DNA of 64,000 bases, taken from positions 470,001-534,000 of the forward strand of contig WSYJ01000092.1 of the NCBI GenBank assembly GCA_020186115.1, in the 5' to 3' direction. Below the pieces are notes generated by a model. That model was not told the origin of the DNA, made no database searches, and saw only the letters and a program-made list of their open reading frames with translations. Each line of letters begins with the position of its first letter. The first letter of the stretch is position 1. The stretch is from Histomonas meleagridis. Its lineage: Eukaryota > Parabasalia > Tritrichomonadida > Dientamoebidae. Shown here in pieces: positions 9,872 to 19,933 of the stretch. Both the position numbers and the translations under genes were made by a program.

Positions 9872-11136
9872 TAGATAATTTAAAGAATTTCCAAATATTA
9901 TTTTGAAATACAAAATTATTAAAATAAATTTCAAATAAGTCAAATAAATATCTTTAGCATAATATCAATTCCTTTTTGCTTTAAAATGTATGTAACAAGT
10001 TCAATATTTCCTGATTATGAAGCAAAAACTAAAATATTTTCTGGAAGTTGATTATTTTTATGGAAATATTTTACAAGAAAAATTTTTCCAATTTTTGCTG
10101 CTTCATTAATGATATTTTCATAATTTTCATTCCTTCTTTTTCTAAATTTGTAAAAATTTCATTATTAAAATATGAAATACATTTTTCTCTTAATTCGTCT
10201 AATTGACTAATATCTTCAAATTTATTATCATAAAGATATTTAAAGATATCATTTTGATGAAACATAATTGCAGTTTTATATGCACCTTCAAATGATGAAT
10301 GATTTTGTTCACATAAATAAATGATTTCTTTATTTCCACTTGTAACTGGATATTTACCTGTATCAATTTTATTTGCATTGTTCATAAGTAAATATTTAAA
10401 ACATTTTATTGCAGAAAAAATTACTGCGTAATCAATTAATGTAATATTTTCTGTATTAATAAATGAACATCTTTCATAAAGTGATGGTTCAATTATTTGG
10501 TTAAAATCAAAATTTGTTTGTGATGATATTTCTTGAAGTTTTTCGATTTCATCATTTCGAATTATTTTTGCAATTTCATTCGGATTATGTCCTTCTTCAA
10601 TTAATTGCTTATGAAGTGCAAAATCATTTTGTGAAAGTTCTTCATAAGCAATATTTTCTTGATCAAATGAATATTTATATTCATCTGATTTATCTTGATT
10701 AACATGAACAAAAAATGGTTCACATATATTTTGAATGATTTTTGATTCAAGTAAATTATACTTAATCATGTAATTAAGTAAATATAATTTTTCATTTGTG
10801 TTTTTTTTAAGTAGAAATTGAGAAAATAAATTTATTATTTTTGAGTTGATTTTATTATTTTCTTCATATTTTTCAATTTCTTGTAATAATCTCAAATATA
10901 TATCAAAATTATTATTACTAATCAGAAGAGATGTATATATCATTCGGATTATAATCTTTTTTTCAGAATGATATCATAAGATATTGGATATTTTTTACAA
11001 AATATGCTGATAATAAAATTTGATGATTGAGCAAAATTATCTATATTTAAACCAAAGATTATGTTTTTGAGCGCTGAAAGTGTTTCCCATTCGTTTTGAG
11101 ATTTCTGACTTGTTGTTGCTGCTTGCTTTTGGTTCA
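9872..11136 (-). pseudogene. DUF3447-ankyrin gene, frameshifted, interrupted by transposon
   Basis: The likely start is the ATG at 11136 (MNQKQAATTSQ). The N-terminal region continues to about 10949 and resumes in another frame at 10943-10071; the break is at an A7 run near 10955. The second part contains the DUF3447 core shared with the other loci here: LHKQLIEEGHNPNEIAKIIRNDEIEKLQ, IEPSLYERCSF, LIDYAVIFSAIKCFKYLL. After 10071 a degenerate region leads to a spacer (9872-9960) of the 80-nt class and then the pogo element; the array resumes at 8335. If spacers are removed from the transcript, the only coding lesion would be the homopolymer frameshift, so the gene could still be functional. Ankyrin proteins of this type are presumed cytosolic binding proteins. 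Confidence 0.7.
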
Positions 11137-11328
11137 TCTTGAAATAATACAACACGGTCGAAGTGGAGCTCAAAAAGTGTCTCATTATAAACAATCAGTT
11201 CTTTGAAAAGAAAACAATAATAACAAATATCAAAAATTCCAACTAAAGTATAAAAAGCGCTTATTTTTTAGCTTTTACTTTATCATATTTTTATTAAGCA
11301 AATTCGCTATTTGGTAAAATGCACATTT

Positions 11329-12033
11329 TCAGCTTGTTGTACATACTTCTTTTGTATTCTTACTTTTTTGCTCTTTCTTTGGCTCTTTCTTTGGCTCTTT
11401 TTTCCATTTTTGATACACCATTTCAGCAACTGTACAAAAAGATTCTTTGATGTTTATGTTATTTAATGCTGATGTTTCAAAGAAAGGAACATTTAATCGT
11501 GCTGCAAGATCTCTTCCTTCGGTTTCACTTACAACACGTTTATTTGTAAGATCAGATTTGTTTCCACATATGGCTATTGGAATAGACTCGTTTTCTAAAG
11601 GGTTTTTGATGCTGATGATTTTTTTGTAACACATTTCAACAAGTTCGAAAGAATAACGGCTGTCAATACTATAAACAATGAGAAATCCTCTTGATGTCAA
11701 TACCATGGAGCGAGTAAGAGCAATAAAATCATCATCATCATCAACCCAAAAAGATTTATAAACAGGTTCAAACACAACATCATTGCCTTCTAATTCAAAA
11801 CGATAGTAAAAATCATCTCTCAATCCTGATGGATATGAATCCTCTGGAAATTCCTTTTCTACTAGCTGTATAGCCATTGATGCTTTACCTACGCCAGAGG
11901 CCCCTATTACACATAGATCAAAATTTAATTTTCCTGGGATCACTTGATTTGTAATAGACGATAGGAATTGAAAGGAGCATATGATATCATAACTTGTTGC
12001 AAGAGAAAAAGCGCCTGACTTCACTTTCTCCAC
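11329..12033 (-). CDS. Divergent Ras-like small GTPase with transposon-derived start
   Basis: A 234-residue Ras-superfamily protein. The P-loop is GASGVGKAS (normal Ser/Thr after Lys is Ala). The base-recognition motifs are GNKSDL and ETSAL. Switch II, normally DTAGQE, is replaced by an Asp run (FWVDDDDDFIAL), so the catalytic Gln is missing and GTP hydrolysis is likely impaired. The C-terminus is Lys-rich with a KEPKKEPKKEQK repeat and ends in CTTS, a possible CaaX prenylation box. The first 11 codons lie inside the terminal inverted repeat of the adjacent IS481-like element (12001-12055), so the native start and promoter seem to have been displaced. A V-I-P-G-K codon run before FDLCVIG may mark the old start. 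Confidence 0.7.
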   Translation of the reverse strand: MEKVKSGAFSLATSYDIICSFQFLSSITNQVIPGKLNFDLCVIGASGVGKASMAIQLVEKEFPEDSYPSGLRDDFYYRFELEGNDVVFEPVYKSFWVDDDDDFIALTRSMVLTSRGFLIVYSIDSRYSFELVEMCYKKIISIKNPLENESIPIAICGNKSDLTNKRVVSETEGRDLAARLNVPFFETSALNNINIKESFCTVAEMVYQKWKKEPKKEPKKEQKSKNTKEVCTTS

Positions 12034-12290
12034 TTTTTGAATGAACTCATAGAATTGTTTGTATGAGATGATTCAAAAAGTGGATTTTACAACGAGTAAA
12101 AGAAAATTTCATATGAGATTTATCAAAAAGTGAACTTTGTACTATATTTTTAATTCCCTTCACTTTTTGATGGAACTCATAGAATTGTTTGTATATGAGG
12201 ATTCAAAAGTTCATTCCGTCACTTTCTTGTTGTTTATATGAGGGGGTGCCCCATTGTATCGTTTCCACTTTTTCAATGGTTTATTTTCCA

Positions 12291-12446
12291 ATGAAGAAGA
12301 ACTCAAGTAACGACGATCCGAGAAATGGCATCGATATCCAAGCATTCCGTCAATCAATTAATGACAATGGAGTCGAAGATACACGGAAAATATTCCATAT
12401 CAGTCGAGAGAAGATCCATGCAATTTGCAAACTCGAGGGGGGATAG
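12291..12446 (+). CDS. Upstream ORF of IS481-like element (orfA)
   Basis: This ORF of 51 residues starts at the ATG at 12291 (MKKNSSNDDPRNGIDIQAF) and could form a small helix-turn-helix (VEDTRKIFHISREKIHAIC), consistent with the DNA-binding leader of IS481 transposases. It ends at TAG 12444-12446, immediately after a G GGG GGA heptamer. Slipping back one base on this heptamer joins it seamlessly to the integrase frame. Either that is its normal expression or the copy has an indel in the G run. Confidence 0.65.
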   Translation: MKKNSSNDDPRNGIDIQAFRQSINDNGVEDTRKIFHISREKIHAICKLEGG

Positions 12447-13193
12447 CAATTCCTAGCCGAGGGAGACCGTCAAAGGAAATCAAAGAAGAGGAAGTTAATT
12501 TTTGCCTCGACTACAAAGACAAATACCATGTTGGCTACCAACGAACTGCTGAGTCTGCTAAGCGACATAACATTGCAACTACTGAGTGGTCAGTTAGGAA
12601 GATATTTACTGAACAGAAACTGCTTTGTTACAAGAAACCTGAAAAGCTCCCCAAAAAACATCTCCGTCTTTTCGTTGCAAAATATGCTAATCAGTTATGG
12701 CATGCAGATATTCACTATGTTACCATTGAAGGAGAACAATTTTATCTCCTTGGATTCATTGATGATCGTTCTCGCTTCCTGATCTATTATGAAGTCCTAT
12801 CAAGTAAGACTTCTGAAGCTTGTGCCACTGCGCTTATTAAAGCTCTAGGTTCTGTTGTACATCGACCTAAAATGCTGACTATTGATAATGGGGGAGAATT
12901 TACCGGCAATCCATTTCAATTTATACTCCAGCTTTATGGTATTGAAGATTACCGTACTCACCCCTATACTCCAGAGGAGAATGGTAAGATAGAACGTTTT
13001 TGGTTGACGATTGAACGTGCCAAAGGACCAAATGTTGCATGGAGCATTCCTAAGATTAATAGCATAATTCATGAATATAATTATTTTTGGACGCATCGAA
13101 GTTTGAGAAAAACTCACTCACCAATCCTTAACACCCTATGAAGCATGGCGCAGAATGGATAGGTATACAGGTCAAGCTGATGCTTGCATTTAA
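12440..13193 (+). CDS. IS481-like transposase, rve-type DD35E integrase
   Basis: The frame downstream of the G run encodes an rve-fold integrase that cuts and joins transposon ends. The N-terminal part carries a helix-turn-helix (GRPSKEIKEEEVNF). The catalytic triad is Asp in LWHADIHYVT, Asp in TIDNGGEFT and Glu in EENGKIERFW, with exactly 35 residues between the last two. There is no ATG of its own at a sensible place, supporting translation as a fusion with the upstream ORF. The open frame ends at 13141, but one extra base near 13128 separates it from the conserved T-P-Y-E-A-W tail, which continues in another frame to TAA at 13191-13193. That lesion suggests the copy is slightly damaged at its C-terminus. 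Confidence 0.85.
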
Positions 13194-13360
13194 ATGATTA
13201 TTTTTATTATTTTTTATGTTTACTTATATTATATAAGCCTAGTACTGATATGAACAACGATTGCTTAATTTTCATGTGCTTAATCGAACTGGATGCATCC
13301 AGCTAGCTTGTGCTACTATATATTAATATATTGGTATTTTTTCTTCTATTATCAATATAT

Positions 13361-13405
13361 GCCGATACCACTTTTTGAATAAAACATTCAAAAAGTGGTA
13401 TCGGC
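13361..13405. repeat. Hairpin 1 inside the IS481-like element
   Basis: An inverted repeat with the stem GCCGATACCACTTTTTGAAT and a loop of only a few bases. The same stem recurs at 13524-13565. It contains the CACTTTTTGA motif also found in the terminal repeats of the element. Confidence 0.85.
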
Positions 13406-13523
13406 ATGTTTTGTAAACGATTCAATTTTTAAATTTCAATGCACACATATAATATATTCGCTTAGTATCATTAAAAAGTTGCGACTACAAGCAGGATTAA
13501 TAGTCGTTCACAGGCACGGACGG

Positions 13524-13565
13524 GCCGATACCACTTTTTGAGGGAACTCAAAAAGTGGTATCGGC
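13524..13565. repeat. Hairpin 2 inside the IS481-like element
   Basis: An inverted repeat with stem GCCGATACCACTTTTTGAG and a very short loop, about 120 bases after the first hairpin. The two could be subterminal transposase sites, a structured transcript end, or the ends of a nested element. Confidence 0.85.
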
Positions 13566-13705
13566 GATCATTTCGGGGCCCCCTGTCGTAAATGCAATTC
13601 AAAAAGTTCGTATGATATTTTTTTCTATTAACAAATAGAATTTATTCTATGAGATCATTCAAAAAGTGGAGAAAGTGAAGTCAGGCGCTTTTTCTCTTAC
13701 CACAA

Positions 13706-14490
13706 TCACAGAAAAACTACAATACCTACAATAAATATTGTTTTGACTTTTTCTTGAGTCTTGAAACCATTAGCTAAAGAAGTCGCAAGATATGCCTGTG
13801 GTACATCTGTGTTATTTGAAATAGTAAACGATGAATTATGGAAATTAACAAAATCATTCATTGCGTCCATTTGTATATTTATGCCAATGTCAATGTAAAC
13901 TAAATCACCAGTGATAAAAAGTGGTGCTTCTTCTGTTTTGCAATCATCTCCAATTCCAGTGATGTTTGTTATTATAGATTAATAAGGGCACAACACTTTA
14001 TAATATTCATTTGATGTTTGCGTTTCTGATAAATCAAAACCTAGTTCATTAAATTTAGATAATCAACTGATGTATAACTTTTTTTGCTAGTATAACTTTT
14101 TTTGCTAGTATAACTCGAACAATATTATTATCAACAATTGACAAATTAATATTATATTTAAACATGTTATGGATAATTCTAAATGAATAAGAAGAATCAC
14201 TTTGAATTAAATTAATTTTTGCTAAATCCAAAGCAAAGTTATTTATAGAGTGATTGATTAGTTTGATTAGTGATTATATACGTATTATTATTTTCTTGTG
14301 ACATAGTTAAAGGAATTGAAACCAAGGATCCAATGTTTTGACCAGTAAAATCATCATTAGACCAGAAAACAGCCCCAACTATTGTAACAATTAAGGAGCA
14401 AATGCCCAATATCATAGCTTGCAAACAAGGATAACACCAGGGATCCCAGCCGCACATAAAAGACAAGCAAAAAACGGTTTTGTTATTCAA
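13706..14490 (-). pseudogene. Frameshifted gene for a small membrane protein
   Basis: The minus strand reads MNNKTVFCLSFMCGWDPW at 14490, followed by a hydrophobic segment (AMILGICSLIVTIVGAVFW) and an Asn/Thr-rich probably extracytoplasmic region. The frame breaks at 14239 and continues in other frames to a second hydrophobic segment (TIFIVGIVVFL) ending at TGA 13706-13708, just outside the IS481-like element. A tandem duplication of an 18-bp unit (TATAACTTTTTTTGCTAG) lies near 14075-14110. The predicted topology is two membrane segments around one external domain. I do not recognise the family. Confidence 0.55.
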
Positions 14491-14529
14491 AAATTTTGAA
14501 AAAAACCAACAACAATTTTATGCGATAGA

Positions 14530-15740
14530 ACTTTTTGAAAGCATAACTTTTTCAGTTTGAGGCTAAACCAGAATCAAATTTTAATTCAAAATTGAATATT
14601 CGAACGGAAATATTTTTTTACAAATTCAATTTCCCACAAATTTTGGATTATGATAACGATAGAAATTGATAATGATGGGTTACAATGTGTTATATTTTGA
14701 GAAACCAAGCACTGAAAGTATGGTTTATGGATTTTTATAATAATAAATAAAATGCAGAATAAAATCATGTAATTTATTTCCAAATATATAATAATGTTAT
14801 TCATTATGTCGAATGATTTGATTAATGAATAATTTCGAAATGTTTTAAATAAATCATTTATAGCTCATCACCATATATTAAAAATATGTTTAAATTTCAA
14901 TCTAAAAATTCATTGGGTTTTTCTGGAAATCGAAGATAATCTATTGAATTTATTTGTACACAAATAAGCGTTTTGAGAATAAAACAATAGGTGTAATACC
15001 TAATCAACACTTGATCAAAACATTGCATTTATGTTAAAGCATTACTACTCACAAAGAGAATGACAACGAAATGGCATACGAATTGATAACAATCAGCAAA
15101 CAAAACAGAATTGAAATATATTTTTTATGATTCAAAAAAATAGATTTATATTGGAAACAACTGTCAACCAACTTTATCTCTTATAAATTTTTTTTTAATT
15201 TTAAAATTATTTGTAATGCATTTAATACATATCAGATTTTAACATATAAGAATAGTAGACAAATTTTTATGAAGATATATTAATTTTTTTAATATTTCCT
15301 TTGAATTTAGACTAAATTCAACTTTCCTTTAAATTTGTATACAATACAATACACAAACGGTCATCTAAGCAAAGACTGGATGTACCGATTAACCACATCT
15401 AAACCAGTATATACAAGTATTGTTGAAAAAATGTTTACAACATTTTTATCTTCTGTTTAATTTTGTGATTCTTTTTTGTGAGTATCGCTCACTCGTGGAG
15501 GAACGAATCTTGATGGATTTGTAACCGCAAAATTAATTCAAAAAGTTATTTTTTCTTCTTTGTCGAGAGCCTCCAATAATGAATAAATTGTTTCAAGAAT
15601 TATCCTATATATAGAACAAATAAATTATAAAAAATTGCAAAGACAGATTTTTGAATTTTTGCTCTGATCTATAGATATTGAAAATCTTGTATAGCTTAAA
15701 AACAGAATGAAAACTATAGAAAAATTATATAAATTATGAT
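14530..15740. other. Intergenic, no gene recognised
   Basis: AT-rich sequence with only short accidental ORFs. A small block at about 15265-15303 is similar, inverted, to 29205-29245 and belongs with the dispersed repeat described at 15742. The part between 15303 and 15740 has no counterpart in the other copy. Confidence 0.5.
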
Positions 15741-15741
15741 T

Positions 15742-15990
15742 GACTATTATTAGTTCTATATATTTATTGAATTTGAACTTTTGTATTTAATTCGAAAGCT
15801 CAAAAAAGCATTTTGAAATTTTGGAGATTGCTCATAAAAAAATAAGATAACAAAATTTGGTTAAGATAATTTTATTGAATAGAATGTGTATAATTATTTA
15901 TGTTTTTTAAATTTAGTTCAGTGGAAAATGAAAAAAATTGATTTTCTGATTTGAAACGACCGTTTATTTTGTTGACAGCGTCTTATCAGC
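15742..15990 (+). repeat. Dispersed intergenic repeat R1, copy 1
   Basis: About 250 bases match, in inverted orientation, 28948-29192 near the second BspA-like gene. The best-conserved part covers TTCAGTGGAAAATGAAAAAA and AACGACCGTTTATTTTGTTG. It includes an AAACGACCGTTT motif with two facing Myb-type half sites. No long ORF is shared, so this is either a non-coding repeat family or a duplicated promoter region. Confidence 0.75.
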
Positions 15991-16297
15991 ACACTGAAAA
16001 AACTACAACCTTTTAAAGAACCATCTAAGAAATATATTTTTGGTGAATAATTTAGATTTCTCAAACATGTTTGAATATTATTTTGGAAACAAAATATAAA
16101 TATTCTGAAGCATTTCAATTTCAGTTTAAAATTTCCTGATTTTTAATATAAATCATAATATACTTACAAACTTTGATATGTTTAATGTCATAGCGTTCAT
16201 AAAAATAATATTTATGTTCCAATAATTTGGGATATCTCAACAAAGAAGAAAAACTTAACCGAACGTTAAAAGTTATTAGTAAACGGTTTTATATAAA

Positions 16298-18220
16298 ATG
16301 GGGGAAGAGCAAATTTCATCTCAGATTGTAATACATTCGCCAATAATGGAAGAATCATATGCAACATTTTCATCTATTAAAAAGATGGAAATGCTTTTTC
16401 TGCGAGAACAAAATGATATCGATTTTACACAATTTCATTCGGAAATAAAAGGGATTTTCAAAAAAGTACAAACTTTATATTCAAATGTTTCAATAAAGAC
16501 AATCAGAGATGAGCTAGGTATTCAAGACAAAGCATTTATTCCAGTATCTTTAGATTCATTTCACTCATTTCCAGAAAGCGAGGTTGAAAATACAATAAAG
16601 CCAATAGCGAGGCATTCTTTCCCTATATCCCGCTTCAATTCTACTGTTGATTTACCAGTAAAAATGATAAATTATCCAATTAAGTCAGTTCAATTTTCTT
16701 TAATTGATGAACAACCACAACTCGCACAGTTAGTTTCAAAAATTTCGACGCAGAAAGAAATTGGCCTTTTAGTAATATGCCATCCACAACCTTTTACCCT
16801 TTGTGCCATTTGTATTTCTCTTCGTGAATGCGAGTATCTTATAGACGTAACTGAAATTCCATCTTGTATTCAAGATATCAACCCAATTCTAGCAGATCCA
16901 AGAATTGTTAAAGTTGTTCATAATTCAGCCAAAACGTGTCACTTTTTGCATTTATTTGGGGCGGGCCCTATTTTAAACGTATTCTGTATTTCATCGGCTT
17001 CGTTTGAACTTGATTTAAATCCATCTCTTAAACTATTAACAGAAGACATCAGAGAAAGCTTAGATGAAAATTGGATTTCAAATGACCCTAAAATAATTTC
17101 AAGTCCAAGAATTGCACAAAATAAATCTGAAACACAATTAAGAAATGAGATCAAATATTCCGAATCAAATGCAAAACCTGATTGGAGGTGTAGGCCATTT
17201 TCACTTTCCCAGATGCATATTGCAAAACAAGAAATTCATTATTTATTATATTTGTATGACTCATTTAGGTTAAAATTCAAGCGATTAAATGATGACGGAG
17301 CCACACTAAAGAGGGTTTTGTTAATTTCTCACCAGAAATCATCAATTGATTGGTCGAAATATCATTTCAATATCAAATATCCAAACTCAATGATTCTTTC
17401 TTCATTATTTAATCAACCTCTTCCTAATCCAAATCTTCTTAAAAGTTTATATAACCTCAAGTTCAAAGAACCCAAAATTTTGACGGATGCAACAATTCTC
17501 TGGATGTCACTTGAAATTCCTCGCACACCAGAAGAATTAACAAATGTCCTCAATCGTTCACATCCACCTCGTCAACAAATGTTTTATCGACCACCTCTTT
17601 CTCTTCCTGATTCAATACAATATTCAATTCTTTCCATTACAAATGACAAAAGCATCACAGGCGACATTCCTAAGCCAGACCCACACCTTAAAAAACAAGA
17701 AGGAACTCCCAGAACAGCAAGAGAAGTTGTACAAAAACTTGGGTGGCTATCGGAGAACGATACAAAACCGAAGCCGATACAAACGTTCTCCTCTGAAAAT
17801 GCGGCATCACCACAGCTGAGAATTGAGCCCACAAACTCTCCCAGTTCTCTTCTAAACCTTTGTGACCCAGACCAGCCCACATCAGTTTCACTTCAGATTC
17901 CAGAAATTCCTCGAACTGAGGAAGTGATTTACATTATTGCAAATAAAGTTCGAATGATTCAAAAGATCGAAGGTAAAAGTAAAGCCAAACTAATGCCAAA
18001 CAAAGAGGATACTAACGTTAGTGTAATAGACCAAACAGATGATCCTCTTTCGAATCTTGTAAATACCGGATATATTAGTGGAGAAGAAGCACAACAAATA
18101 AGGCTAAAGGTCAACAAAACAAAGGTTTTGAGGCCAACTCCACAAAAGAGGTCACGATCTGCTGATTCATCAAAAACATCTCAAAGAAAACATGGAAATC
18201 AATTCAAGCGAAATCACTAA
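16298..18220 (+). CDS. Rrp6/PM-Scl100-like exosome protein, catalytic residues replaced
   Basis: A 640-residue protein with the fold of the exosome 3'-5' exonuclease Rrp6. Evidence: PRIVKVVHNSAKTCHFLH resembles the exo II block, and KPDWRCRPFSLSQMHIAKQE with IHYLLYLYDSFR resembles the exo III block. These are followed by an HRDC-like helical region (about 340-420) and a basic, Pro/Ser-rich tail with a possible nuclear signal (KKRSRSADSSK-like, near the end). All four DEDD-type acidic positions appear lost: the first motif reads LLVICH where VDLEH is expected, exo II has Thr for Asp, and exo III has Ile for Tyr and Glu for Asp. It is therefore probably a structural exosome or RNA-binding factor. 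The start is preceded by AAACGGTTTTATATAAA. Confidence 0.7.
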   Translation: MGEEQISSQIVIHSPIMEESYATFSSIKKMEMLFLREQNDIDFTQFHSEIKGIFKKVQTLYSNVSIKTIRDELGIQDKAFIPVSLDSFHSFPESEVENTIKPIARHSFPISRFNSTVDLPVKMINYPIKSVQFSLIDEQPQLAQLVSKISTQKEIGLLVICHPQPFTLCAICISLRECEYLIDVTEIPSCIQDINPILADPRIVKVVHNSAKTCHFLHLFGAGPILNVFCISSASFELDLNPSLKLLTEDIRESLDENWISNDPKIISSPRIAQNKSETQLRNEIKYSESNAKPDWRCRPFSLSQMHIAKQEIHYLLYLYDSFRLKFKRLNDDGATLKRVLLISHQKSSIDWSKYHFNIKYPNSMILSSLFNQPLPNPNLLKSLYNLKFKEPKILTDATILWMSLEIPRTPEELTNVLNRSHPPRQQMFYRPPLSLPDSIQYSILSITNDKSITGDIPKPDPHLKKQEGTPRTAREVVQKLGWLSENDTKPKPIQTFSSENAASPQLRIEPTNSPSSLLNLCDPDQPTSVSLQIPEIPRTEEVIYIIANKVRMIQKIEGKSKAKLMPNKEDTNVSVIDQTDDPLSNLVNTGYISGEEAQQIRLKVNKTKVLRPTPQKRSRSADSSKTSQRKHGNQFKRNH

Positions 18221-18866
18221 ATAACATCGGCTCAAGTGGTTTTGTTGTATAGAGATGTTTTAGCAAATTTTTTCAATTGTTTGAAAACAATGAAATGTTT
18301 GTTCAGTAAATTAAATTTCATTTTATATTTTGATATAGGATTGAAGTGTTTTAAAATTTGTCCAAGAATATCTTTATCCACTTAAAGAAGCTTATCTTTA
18401 AATCTGATCACTTGGAGAAAATTATGATTATTTCTGTGTACTTTTAGCATTTAGACTTAGAGGTGGCAAACCAGTAATTTACACATATCACAAAGAGAAA
18501 ATATAAGTAAATGTTAAAGTTAATATCAAAGGTGATTTTACATATCCGAAATATAATGCTGAAACAGGTTGGAATGTGAGCATGAATGGCAAACAAAGTT
18601 AATAAACTCTAATGAATATGATCGTTTGTTTCGGGAATGTTTGTTTAATGATAATGAATTTAAGTTTGAAGGAATTGTTGTGTTAAAAGAAGACGTGGAG
18701 AAGTTTTTGGAAGAGAAGTTATATTATTTGGGACTGAGGGGTAAAAAAATGATAAGTTTCATTCAGTTTTGGTCTTAATCTCTTAATTAAGAGCACAAAT
18801 ACAAAGAAGTAATAGCTATTATGAGTAAAATTAGCTCAAAAGGGCATTTTTTCATGGAAAAACGAA
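18221..18866. other. Intergenic, one weak ORF
   Basis: An open stretch at 18569-18778 (MECEHEWQTKLINSNEY) has glutamate-rich helices but no motif I can name. It may be a small gene or the remnant of one. Confidence 0.35.
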
Positions 18867-18941
18867 ATCACCGTGGAACAATGGGTTTAGTTCGTAAGGC
18901 TCATAACCTTAAGGTTGGAAGTTCGAGTCTTCCCGGTGGTC
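18867..18941 (+). tRNA. tRNA-Met (CAT), elongator
   Basis: A full cloverleaf can be drawn. The acceptor stem ATCACCG pairs with CGGTGGT (one G-T pair). The D stem is GAAC/GTTC, the anticodon stem TAAGG/CCTTA with loop CTCATAA, the variable loop has five bases, and the T stem GGAAG/CTTCC encloses TTCGAGT. Box A and B promoter sequences are intrinsic and a T7 run follows as RNA polymerase III terminator. The T loop and the lack of three G-C pairs below the anticodon loop indicate the elongator. The discriminator base would be C, unusual for tRNA-Met. Confidence 0.9.
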
Positions 18942-19279
18942 TTTTTTTCTGTTCACAAAACAGTTTCGAGCCTGCTTGGCAATTTTTTGTTGAATTTTAT
19001 GTACAATGTTAATTTCATTTACTCCTTTTTTATTTTTTATTGTTTTAGCTAATCTCACTAAAAAAGCTCATTTTTCATATTTTTTTCTTTGTTTTGCCAT
19101 GATGTCATCATGAAAATTTGTAAAAACAGAAAAAAAATTTAATAAAAACAAATGACTCATTTTAATTTGTAAATATCATAAATTTATTTAACATGTTAAA
19201 TGAATGAATGCATGGAGTGTAAAGAACATTAAGTGTAATGGAAGAAGTAATAAAAAGAACAATGATGGATTTGGATGAA

Positions 19280-19700
19280 ATATAAGTTGTCTGGAAGCGG
19301 AAAAATGGTGTTAATCCAGTCGGACCATAACAAAGACCTTCCGAAGGACTAGGGAAATGTGGTTCTGGATATGTAAAGAATTTTATTTTTGTTCTGATTG
19401 CATTATTCGCATTTGGTAAATAAAATGAATAGTTATACTCTGATTAATAAGTTCTTCTTCTATTATAGAAGGATCTTTTTCGCATTCAACAAGAAGTTTT
19501 ACTTTTGTATTATGGTTCTCTGGGGTTAATGGTACTTTAGCAGTTCCTTTATCCTTTTGAAAAACATAATGATCATAAATTTATAATGTCAAACCTTCAG
19601 TATAAAAATAAGGATCTAAGAAATTCTGTTTTTTGATTTCTATTTTTGCACCAGTATTGATGGGGTTAATGTTTATTTGTATGTTTTTGTTCAGATTCTT
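19280..19700 (-). pseudogene. Degenerate unidentified coding remnant
   Basis: On the minus strand a coding-like stretch reads NPINTGAKIEIKKQNFLDPY and, after a stop and a frameshift, ends with FTYPEPHFPSPSEGLCYGP. It looks like the 3' part of a beta-rich extracellular protein, but I cannot name the family. Confidence 0.35.
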
Positions 19701-19933
19701 TATGAAAACTACAAAGAAATGATTTGAGAAACCGTTTAAACTATTACTTCATAAAAAAAATTTTAATGATTTAATACAGAAAAATAAAATGGTTATAAAA
19801 TAAACATATATAATCAATGACATAAATATTTTTTTAAAGTTATAAATTTTGTTGTTTCATAGGCAACCACCATTGAGTCAAAGTATTGCTTTGAGAGAAA
19901 ATATGCTAATGTTTTTCATTTATTAAGATAAAA

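Larger units (their letters stand above)
12001..13698 (+). mobile_element. IS481-like DNA transposon with DD35E integrase, 1698 bp
   Basis: The ends at 12001-12055 and 13644-13698 form a 55-bp inverted repeat with one mismatch, beginning AAGAGAAAAAGCGCCTGA. The element carries a short upstream ORF and an integrase in the next frame, as in bacterial IS3/IS481 elements; eukaryotic IS481-like elements have been described from Trichomonas. I could not see a target-site duplication: the flanks read ACTTGTTGC on the left and ACCACAATC on the right. Inside the right half are two further hairpins that share their stems. The left end supplies the first codons of the neighbouring GTPase. Confidence 0.85.

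Noticed and set aside
12001-13698. Maverick/Polinton fragment as source of the integrase
   Set aside because: The element has its own 55-bp ends 1.7 kb apart and no polymerase, protease or capsid-type gene nearby.
18821-19012. 63-residue ORF on the plus strand
   Set aside because: It runs across the tRNA-Met gene, so it is not coding.
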